DNA from: JBFGWM01 sp041588495 | GTDB taxonomy: Bacteria; Pseudomonadota; Gammaproteobacteria; Pseudomonadales; JBFGWM01 | Direction: 5' to 3' | DNA: 10,980 nucleotides | Assembly: GCA_041588495.1 (NCBI GenBank) | Contig: JBFGWM010000079.1 | Location: 1 to 10,980, forward strand | In this document: positions 1-4,781 of the stretch, one piece after another | Numbering within the stretch: the stretch's first letter is position 1 | How the letters are laid out: every line of letters begins with the position of its first letter | Notes under the pieces: model-generated | Seen by the model: the letters and a program-made list of their open reading frames with translations, nothing else | The model's database searches: none | What the model was told of the DNA's origin: nothing | Translations under genes and position numbers: made by a program

Positions 1-1
1 C

Positions 2-145
2 AACAGCGGTGTCTTCCTCCAGTTCGTGATGAAGGGCCTCGGTGGCGTAGGCAACCAGGTGAACACCATTCTTGATGACGGAATTCCGGGTTTCAGAAAA
101 CGTGAAGATGAAAGCAATGATTTCGGGGGATCGCTCCTCTACTAG
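2..145 (+). CDS. lptD: LPS-assembly protein LptD, C-terminal end (partial)
   Basis: An open frame enters from the left edge and ends at TAG 143-145, giving 47 residues. It reads NSGVFLQFVMKGLGGVGN and then a GIPGF tail ending in tyrosine. This matches the last beta-strand and tail of LptD (Imp/OstA), the outer-membrane barrel that, with LptE, inserts lipopolysaccharide into the outer leaflet. The call rests on the characteristic GxGG-rich end, the GIPGF/Y-type tail, and its place directly before surA, the usual gammaproteobacterial order. SurA is the chaperone that helps fold LptD, so the pairing makes biological sense. The last ~40 nt overlap the probable start of surA. Only the C-terminus is visible, so nothing can be said about the N-terminal periplasmic domain or the cysteines. 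Confidence 0.85.
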   Translation, partial: NSGVFLQFVMKGLGGVGNQVNTILDDGIPGFRKREDESNDFGGSLLY

Positions 146-1439
146 AAGCAACCGCACCAGCCTTTTCCATCGACTGGCCATCCTCGCCGGGCTCCTGATC
201 TGGCCGTTGTTCGCAAACGCCGAGCTGCAGCAGATCGACGGGATCGCGGCCATCGTCAACGACGATGTCATCATGCGTAGCGAGGTGAACGAGCGCCTGC
301 GCATGGTCGAGTACGACATGAAGCAGCGAGGCGGCAAGGTTCCCCCCGCCAATATCCTGCAGCAGCAGGTGCTGGACCGCATGGTCATGGAACTTATCCA
401 GATGCAGATTGCTGACCGTTATGGCATCCGCATCGACGACCAGACCCTCAACCAGACCATGACCCGGATTGCCCAGGACAACGGCCTCAGCCTGGATGCG
501 TTCCGCTACGCACTCGAGGCCGACGGCGTGGAGTACGAGCGTGCGCGGGAACAGGTGCGCCGTGAACTGCTCATCAGCCGGGTGCGCCAGCGCCAGGTCA
601 TGGACCGCATCCAGGTCACTCCCCAGGAAGTCGCCAATTTCCTGAAATCGCCGGAGGGCAAGACACAAACCGCGGCAGAGTACCGCCTGGGTCATATCCT
701 GGTACCCCTGAGCGAGGGCGCGGACACCATCGAGAAACGCCGCGCGCAGCAGCTGGCGCAGAAGATCTACAACGAACTGCGGGCAGGCGCCAGCTTCAGT
801 GACGTGGCGGCCTCGTTCTCCACGGACGCCATGAACCTGCGCGGCGGGGACCTCGGCTGGCGCAAGACCGCCGAACTGCCGACCATCTTTGCGGACGCCG
901 TTCCCAACCTCAAGACCGGCCAGATCGCGGAGCCGATCGAAAGTCCAAGCGGATTTCACATCATCAAGCTGCAGGGAGTTCGCGGCGGCGACGTGACCTT
1001 CGTCAAGGAAACCCGCGCCCGCCATATCCTGATCCGCCCCTCGGAGATCCGTTCCGACCAGGAAGCCCGAGAACTCGCCCGAGACCTGCGCAACCGGATT
1101 CGCCGTGGCGAGGACTTTGCTGACCTTGCGCGGGCTTTTTCCGACGACTCCACCAGTGCCCGCAAGGGTGGCGAGCTCGGCTGGCTCAGCCCCGGCACCA
1201 CGGTGCCCGAGTTTGAAAAGGTCATGAACAATATCGTCCTCAACGAGCTCAGCCAGCCGTTCAGGTCCAGCTTCGGCTGGCATGTCCTGCAGGTACTGGA
1301 ACGCCGCGACACTGACAAGAGCGACGAGTTTCGCAACCGGCAGGCCCAGAACATCCTGCGCCAGCGCAAGTTCGAGGAAGCGCTGGGCGAGTGGCTGGCC
1401 GAGGTTCGTGAGGAAGCCTACGTCGAAGTCAAGATCTGA
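108..1439 (+). CDS. surA: Periplasmic chaperone / peptidyl-prolyl isomerase SurA
   Basis: SurA escorts unfolded outer-membrane proteins across the periplasm to the BAM complex. From ATG 108 the protein is 443 aa (E. coli 428). A basic n-region and hydrophobic stretch (LAILAGLLIWPLFANA) form a signal peptide ending near residue 38, probably cut after ANA. The mature protein starts ELQQIDGIAAIVNDDVI, the typical SurA N-terminal chaperone domain. Two parvulin domains follow, at about 191-290 (YRLGHIL to SGFHIIKL) and 302-398 (ARHILIRP to FGWHVLQV). A C-terminal helix then packs back on the N-domain. The start is uncertain: TTG 72, ATG 75, ATG 108 and ATG 117 are all in frame and none has a strong Shine-Dalgarno. 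ATG 108 (MKAM) gives a sensible signal-peptide length and a ~38 nt overlap with lptD. pdxA begins 7 nt after the stop. Confidence 0.95.
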   Translation: MKAMISGDRSSTRSNRTSLFHRLAILAGLLIWPLFANAELQQIDGIAAIVNDDVIMRSEVNERLRMVEYDMKQRGGKVPPANILQQQVLDRMVMELIQMQIADRYGIRIDDQTLNQTMTRIAQDNGLSLDAFRYALEADGVEYERAREQVRRELLISRVRQRQVMDRIQVTPQEVANFLKSPEGKTQTAAEYRLGHILVPLSEGADTIEKRRAQQLAQKIYNELRAGASFSDVAASFSTDAMNLRGGDLGWRKTAELPTIFADAVPNLKTGQIAEPIESPSGFHIIKLQGVRGGDVTFVKETRARHILIRPSEIRSDQEARELARDLRNRIRRGEDFADLARAFSDDSTSARKGGELGWLSPGTTVPEFEKVMNNIVLNELSQPFRSSFGWHVLQVLERRDTDKSDEFRNRQAQNILRQRKFEEALGEWLAEVREEAYVEVKI

Positions 1440-1446
1440 GCAGACG

Positions 1447-2448
1447 GTGGTTGCGAAGCGACTGGCGCTGACACCAGGAGAACCGGCCGGCGTCGGTCCC
1501 GATCTGGTGATCGAACTCGCCCGGCGCGGGTCGCTGGGAGACACCACGGTGCTCTGCGACCCCGACCTCCTCGCTGAACGCGCCCATACCCTGGGCGTAC
1601 CCATCGAGATTCTCGCGCCGGATGACATCCCGCCCGGATCCCAGCCGGAACCCGGACGCATCATCGTCGAGCCCGAGGCCGCGCCCGGCCCGGTGCGACC
1701 CGGCATTCCCGACCCGGTAAACGCGGAGTACGTTCTGCGCACCCTGCGCCGGGCGGCAACCGGCTGCATGAACGGCGAATACCTGGCCATGGTCACCGGA
1801 CCGGTGCAGAAGTCGGTCATCAACGAGGCTGGCATCCCGTTTACCGGTCACACCGAGTTTCTCGCCAAACTGAGTGGCGTTCCGGAAGTCGTCATGCTGC
1901 TGGCGGCCGACACCCTGCGCGTCGCCCTGGTGACAACCCACCTGCCCCTGGCCAGGGTGCCGGCGGCAATCACCGCCCCCCGGATCCGCATCACGCTGGA
2001 CATACTCGACCGTGCGCTGCGGGAAAACTGGAAGATTGCGCGACCCCATATTTTGGTTGCCGGGCTCAATCCCCACGCGGGTGAACAGGGCCATCTCGGA
2101 CGCGAAGAACTCGATATCATCGGCCCGGCCCTGGAAGCGGCCCGAAAGGACGGTATCGATCTCGAGGGGCCATTACCGGCGGACACCCTGTTCACCCCGC
2201 CCTACCTCGAGCGCGCGGATGCGGTGCTCGCCATGTACCACGACCAGGGCCTGCCGGTCCTCAAGCACGCGGGCTTCGGGCGTGCGGTCAATATCACGCT
2301 GGGTCTGCCATTCCTGCGCACGTCAGTCGATCATGGCACCGCTCTGCCCCTGGCCGGAAGCGGTCGCGCTGACCCCGGAAGCCTCCAGGCCGCACTCGAC
2401 GCAGCCCGCGCATTGGCCGCCCTGCGGGAGGTTGCCCCGCGGCGATGA
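1447..2448 (+). CDS. pdxA: 4-hydroxythreonine-4-phosphate dehydrogenase PdxA
   Basis: PdxA oxidises 4-phosphohydroxy-L-threonine with NAD+. The unstable product decarboxylates and is condensed by PdxJ to pyridoxine 5'-phosphate in DXP-dependent vitamin B6 synthesis in the cytoplasm. The protein is 333 aa (E. coli 329). The N-terminus LALTPGEPAGVGPD is diagnostic. TGPVQKSVIN is near 117-126 and GIPFTGHTEF near 129-138. The three metal-ligand histidines of the family are visible as H165 (TTH), H210 (LNPHAGE) and H265 (MYHDQG), one residue off the E. coli numbering. The C-terminal FLRTSVDHGTA block is intact. The frame is open back to 1282 inside surA, but GTG 1447 is chosen because homology starts there (MVAKRLALTPGEP). 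It lies 7 nt past the surA stop with only a weak upstream GAG. The stop overlaps the rsmA start as ATGA. Confidence 0.95.
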   Translation: MVAKRLALTPGEPAGVGPDLVIELARRGSLGDTTVLCDPDLLAERAHTLGVPIEILAPDDIPPGSQPEPGRIIVEPEAAPGPVRPGIPDPVNAEYVLRTLRRAATGCMNGEYLAMVTGPVQKSVINEAGIPFTGHTEFLAKLSGVPEVVMLLAADTLRVALVTTHLPLARVPAAITAPRIRITLDILDRALRENWKIARPHILVAGLNPHAGEQGHLGREELDIIGPALEAARKDGIDLEGPLPADTLFTPPYLERADAVLAMYHDQGLPVLKHAGFGRAVNITLGLPFLRTSVDHGTALPLAGSGRADPGSLQAALDAARALAALREVAPRR

Positions 2449-3236
2449 CCGGCCATCGCCCCCGCAAACGACTCGGTCAGCATTTCCTGCGCAGCAGGCG
2501 ACACGTGGAACGCATGATCGAGGCGATCAAACCGGCAGCCGGCGACCGGGTGGTCGAGATCGGCCCGGGAGAGGGCGCCCTGACCTGGCCCCTGCTGGAA
2601 TGCCTGGACGAACTCCACGCGGTCGAGTTCGATCGCGACCTGCTCGCCCACCTGGCAGCGCATAACCCCGGCAACCTGGTCCTCCACGAGGCGGATGCGC
2701 TCGACTTCGACTTTGGGACGCTGGCCAGCGATGGGCGTCCCCTGCGTATTGCCGGCAACCTGCCCTACAATATCTCCACACCACTGATTTTTCATTTGCT
2801 GAAATACAGCGCCGGGATTCGCGACATGCATTTCATGCTGCAGAAGGAGGTCGTGGAGCGGATCGCCGCCGAACCCGGCAGCAAGGTGTACGGGCGTCTC
2901 AGCGTGATGACCCAGTACCATTGCGATGTCAGGGCGCTGTTCAACGTCCCCCCGGCCGCGTTCCACCCGCCCCCCAAAGTCGATTCGGCGGTGGTCCGCA
3001 TGTGCCCGCGCCCCTTCCCAACGGTCGCACAGGACCCGGCGGTTCTTTCCGGGCTGGTGCGGGATGCCTTCGGCCAGCGGCGCAAGACGCTGCGCAACGC
3101 CCTCTCGGGATGGCTGGACGCCGATGAAATCGCGGCGGCGGGGGTGGATCCCGGCGCGCGGGCCGAGACCCTGACGGTGGAACAGTTTGTCGCACTCGCC
3201 AACCGGGCGTCTGCGCGCAGGAGTGCGGAGCCATGA
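2445..3236 (+). CDS. rsmA: 16S rRNA (adenine1518-N6/adenine1519-N6)-dimethyltransferase RsmA (KsgA)
   Basis: RsmA transfers four methyl groups from S-adenosylmethionine to two adjacent adenosines in the helix-45 loop of 16S rRNA, a late checkpoint in 30S assembly. Loss of its activity gives kasugamycin resistance. The protein is 263 aa (E. coli 273). It starts RKRLGQHFL, the family's N-terminal signature. Motif I, VEIGPGEGALT (37-47), binds SAM. The acidic motif II is EFDRD (61-65). The catalytic N6-adenine motif NLPYNIS is at 105-111. LQKEVVERI (132-140) and FHPPPKVDSAVV (173-184) follow, and the small C-terminal domain contains FGQRRKTLRNAL. ATGA overlaps link it to both pdxA upstream and apaG downstream, which suggests translational coupling. 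Confidence 0.97.
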   Translation: MTGHRPRKRLGQHFLRSRRHVERMIEAIKPAAGDRVVEIGPGEGALTWPLLECLDELHAVEFDRDLLAHLAAHNPGNLVLHEADALDFDFGTLASDGRPLRIAGNLPYNISTPLIFHLLKYSAGIRDMHFMLQKEVVERIAAEPGSKVYGRLSVMTQYHCDVRALFNVPPAAFHPPPKVDSAVVRMCPRPFPTVAQDPAVLSGLVRDAFGQRRKTLRNALSGWLDADEIAAAGVDPGARAETLTVEQFVALANRASARRSAEP

Positions 3237-3613
3237 ATGACGACCGTTACGAGATCCGCGTCACGGTAACCCCCGAGTTCCTCGCTGGCGAATCGGACCC
3301 CGGAGAAAGCCGCTACGCGTTCGCATACACGGTCGAGATCCGTAACGAGGGCAGGCTGCCTGCCCAGTTGTTGTCGCGGCACTGGGTGATCACCGACGGC
3401 GAACGGCGGGTGCAGGAGGTCCGCGGAACCGGCGTGGTCGGAGAACAGCCCGTCATTGCCCCTGGCGAAGCCTACAGCTACACCAGTGGTGCAGTGATCG
3501 AAACCGAGGTCGGCTCGATGCAGGGCAGCTACCGAATGGAAGCAGAAGACGGCCACCAGTTCGTTGCCGAGATTCCGGCTTTCACCCTGGCGGCGCGCAA
3601 CGCCCTGCACTGA
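3233..3613 (+). CDS. apaG: ApaG/CorD domain protein (DUF525)
   Basis: This is a 126-aa single-domain protein of the ApaG family, a fibronectin-III-like beta-sandwich of unsettled biochemical role. The same domain occurs in some eukaryotic F-box proteins and POLDIP2, and apaG was linked to cobalt and magnesium efflux phenotypes in Salmonella (CorD). Recognisable family blocks are YEIRVTVTPEFLAGESDP at the N-terminus, YAFAYTVEIRNEG, LLSRHWVITDG, and the glycine-rich VRGTGVVGEQPVIAPGEAYSYTSG. Length equals the usual ~125 aa. Its start overlaps the rsmA stop as ATGA, and apaH begins 16 nt after its stop, the standard rsmA-apaG-apaH arrangement. The family assignment is firm; the molecular function is unknown. 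Confidence 0.95.
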   Translation: MNDDRYEIRVTVTPEFLAGESDPGESRYAFAYTVEIRNEGRLPAQLLSRHWVITDGERRVQEVRGTGVVGEQPVIAPGEAYSYTSGAVIETEVGSMQGSYRMEAEDGHQFVAEIPAFTLAARNALH

Positions 3614-3629
3614 GGGACGGGAGGGAGAC

Positions 3630-4478
3630 ATGCGAACCTACGTGGTCGGTGACGTTCAGGGCTGTCACACGCAACTGACCCGGTTGCTCGAGGATGCCCG
3701 CTTCAAGCCGGAAACCGACCGGCTCTGGTTCGTCGGTGACCTTGTCAACCGCGGGCCCGAGTCCCTGGCGACCCTGCGCTTCGCGAAGGCGATGGGGTCC
3801 CACGCGGTGGTGGTGCTCGGCAACCACGACCTGCACCTGCTCGCGGTGCATTACGGCATCCGCAAACCAAAAGCCAAGGAACGGGTGGAGGAGATCCTCG
3901 AAGCTCCCGACCGCGAAGAACTGATGGAGTGGCTGCGACGGAGACCCCTGATGCACCGCGACCCGGTCGCGGAGATCACCATGGTGCACGCGGGGATCGC
4001 TCCCGAATGGAGCCTGGAGGACGCCCGTGCCTATGCGGGCGAGGTGGAGGAGGCGCTTTCGGGGCCGGATCCCACCCGGTTCCTGGAAGCCATGTACGGC
4101 GACGAACCGGCGACCTGGGACGAGGGACTGCAGGGCATGGAACGCCTGCGCACCATCACCAACTATCTGACCCGCATGCGCATCTGCGACGCGCAGGGCC
4201 GCCTCGACCTCGCTTACAAGCTGGGCCTGGACGGGATTCCCGACGGATATTACCCGTGGTTCTCGGTCCCGGGCCGGCGCACAGCGGGCCAGCGAATTAT
4301 CTTCGGGCACTGGGCTGCGCTACAGGGTCAGTCCGGGCGCAGCGACACGGTCGCACTGGACACGGGATGCGTGTGGGGACATTCCATGACGCTGTTGCGC
4401 CTCAATGACTGGCGCTTCTTTCGATGCCCCTGCACGGAGCTGGCGCAGCCCCCCGGGAACGGAAATTCCGACCGCTGA
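3630..4478 (+). CDS. apaH: Symmetrical bis(5'-nucleosyl)-tetraphosphatase ApaH
   Basis: ApaH cuts diadenosine tetraphosphate (Ap4A) symmetrically to two ADP. It also acts as a decapping enzyme on Np4-capped RNA in enterobacteria. The 282-aa length matches E. coli ApaH (280). It is a PPP-type metallophosphoesterase with the three metal-site motifs in order: GDVQGCH (7-13), GDLVNRG (36-42) and GNHD (64-67). The later histidine block MVHAGIAPEW and a C-terminal IIFGHWAALQG segment are also present. The frame extends upstream to 3564, but ATG 3630 is the start because MRTYVVGDVQG is the family N-terminus and a purine-rich Shine-Dalgarno (GGGAG/GAGGGAG, 3619-3627) precedes it. This is the last gene of the lptD-surA block. 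Its stop codon sits in the loop of a dyad at 4461-4494. Confidence 0.96.
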   Translation: MRTYVVGDVQGCHTQLTRLLEDARFKPETDRLWFVGDLVNRGPESLATLRFAKAMGSHAVVVLGNHDLHLLAVHYGIRKPKAKERVEEILEAPDREELMEWLRRRPLMHRDPVAEITMVHAGIAPEWSLEDARAYAGEVEEALSGPDPTRFLEAMYGDEPATWDEGLQGMERLRTITNYLTRMRICDAQGRLDLAYKLGLDGIPDGYYPWFSVPGRRTAGQRIIFGHWAALQGQSGRSDTVALDTGCVWGHSMTLLRLNDWRFFRCPCTELAQPPGNGNSDR

Positions 4479-4494
4479 TCCGGCGGCGATTTCC
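4461..4494 (+). other. Stem-loop spanning the apaH stop codon
   Basis: GGAAAT (4461-4466) pairs with ATTTCC (4489-4494). Inside it, CCG 4468-4470 pairs with CGG 4484-4486, and CCG 4472-4474 pairs with CGG 4481-4483, leaving a 6-nt loop that contains the apaH TGA (4476-4478). That makes about 12 base pairs with a small internal loop and one bulge. No T-run follows, so it is not a canonical intrinsic terminator. It could stabilise the 3' end of the upstream operon mRNA or help a factor-dependent stop. Confidence 0.4.
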
Positions 4495-4574
4495 CGTCAT
4501 GCGCCCTTCGCGGAAGCGTCCGAAAATTTCCTTGAACCCATTTTTTTAAATTTATTCATGCACTTGTAAACACA

Positions 4575-4590
4575 AGGCACGTTGCTTGCA
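4575..4590 (+). promoter_or_regulatory. Sigma-54 (RpoN) promoter of the prkA-yeaH-spoVR operon
   Basis: The sequence aGGCACG-TTGC-TTGCA matches the sigma-54 consensus TGGCACG-N4-TTGCW at every defined position except the first T. The invariant GG (4576-4577) and GC (4588-4589) have the required spacing. Transcription would start about 12 nt beyond the GC, near 4601, giving a leader of about 180 nt. The site lies upstream of prkA (yeaG), and the E. coli yeaGH operon is known to be under sigma-54/NtrC control in nitrogen starvation, so motif and context agree. Sigma-54 promoters need an enhancer-binding ATPase; no clear NtrC palindrome was found. Confidence 0.75.
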
Positions 4591-4606
4591 ACCCGATACC
4601 CAGGCA

Positions 4607-4644
4607 CCGGGTGTCGCCCGGCAACGCGGGCCGGGCATTCCCGC
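4607..4644 (+). other. Two tandem GC-rich hairpins in the prkA leader
   Basis: CCGGG (4607-4611) and CCCGG (4617-4621) form a 5-bp stem with a TGTCG loop. GCGGG (4626-4630) and CCCGC (4640-4644) form a second 5-bp stem with a 9-nt loop. Both would lie near the 5' end of an RNA started from the sigma-54 promoter at about 4601. Neither is followed by a U-tract. They may protect the 5' end or be chance in GC-rich DNA. Confidence 0.35.
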
Positions 4645-4659
4645 CGCACCATGAATATG

Positions 4660-4667
4660 GCTATGCT
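4660..4667 (+). promoter_or_regulatory. Possible sigma-S (RpoS) -10 element
   Basis: The octamer GCTATGCT fits the sigma-S extended -10 core KCTAYRCT, and a TG lies just upstream. A start near 4674 would give a ~108-nt leader for prkA. There is no good -35 at the matching distance (4639-4644 is TCCCGC), which sigma-S tolerates better than sigma-70. E. coli yeaG is also sigma-S dependent, which makes the site plausible. The motif is short, so chance is a real alternative. Confidence 0.3.
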
Positions 4668-4697
4668 GTGAATGACGGGAACAACCGACAGGGAAGA

Positions 4698-4732
4698 CGG
4701 AAAGCGCCGCGCGAAGCGCGTGACCCTTTCCG
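4698..4732 (+). other. Strong stem-loop in the prkA 5' leader
   Basis: CGGAAAG (4698-4704) is the exact inverse complement of CTTTCCG (4726-4732), a 7-bp outer stem. After an asymmetric internal loop (3 and 5 nt), CGCGC (4708-4712) pairs with GCGCG (4716-4720) across a GAA triloop. The whole 35-nt element would be a stable RNA hairpin ending 49 nt before the prkA ATG. It lies downstream of both candidate promoters, so it would be in either transcript. No U-run follows, so it is unlikely to be an intrinsic terminator. An RNA stability element or a protein or sRNA contact site is possible. Confidence 0.55.
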
Positions 4733-4766
4733 GGAAATTCCGGTCTAACTCATCAGGACGCTATCC

Positions 4767-4777
4767 GGGGGGTGATC
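4767..4777 (+). promoter_or_regulatory. Extended Shine-Dalgarno of prkA
   Basis: GGGGGTGATC (4768-4777) can pair over ten positions with the 16S 3' end (complement GGAGGTGATC), with a single G-U wobble in place of A-U. The AGGAGG-equivalent block ends 9 nt before ATG 4782. This fixes the prkA start and predicts strong initiation once the leader is accessible. Confidence 0.65.
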
Positions 4778-4781
4778 CGAC

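Larger units (their letters stand above)
4479..4781 (+). promoter_or_regulatory. apaH-prkA intergenic control region (303 nt)
   Basis: This is the only gene-free stretch over 300 nt. Its left part (about 4523-4572) is strikingly AT-rich against a GC-rich genome and contains a T7 run (4541-4547). The AT block lies just upstream of a sigma-54-type promoter, where bendable DNA or an IHF site would be expected, but I found no convincing IHF consensus. The right part is GC-rich and full of dyads: CCGGG/CCCGG 4607-4621, GCGGG/CCCGC 4626-4644 and the large hairpin 4698-4732. These would form a long structured prkA leader. In P. aeruginosa, as I recall, glpE occupies the corresponding place; no coding remnant of it is seen here. 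Confidence 0.7.

Noticed and set aside
1282..1446. N-terminal extension of pdxA inside surA
   Set aside because: The extra residues overlap surA and have no match to the PdxA N-terminus; homology begins at GTG 1447.
93..1835. 580-codon open frame on the minus strand opposite surA/pdxA
   Set aside because: It mirrors two clearly identified genes, shows no recognisable domain, and is the usual artefact of high-GC third-position bias.
3564..3629. Upstream start of apaH inside apaG
   Set aside because: ATG 3630 has a good Shine-Dalgarno and gives the standard ApaH N-terminus and length.
4507..4547. Intrinsic terminator using the CGGA/TCCG hairpin and the T7 run
   Set aside because: The stem is only 4 bp and the T-run begins 18 nt beyond it, too far for a Rho-independent terminator.
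4532..4560. Sigma-70 promoter with -35 TTGAAC
   Set aside because: At 17-nt spacing the -10 would be TTCATG, which is poor; other spacings are no better.
4651..4671. Six-codon frame (MNMAML) in the prkA leader as a leader peptide
   Set aside because: No Shine-Dalgarno, no regulatory codon run, and too short to distinguish from chance.
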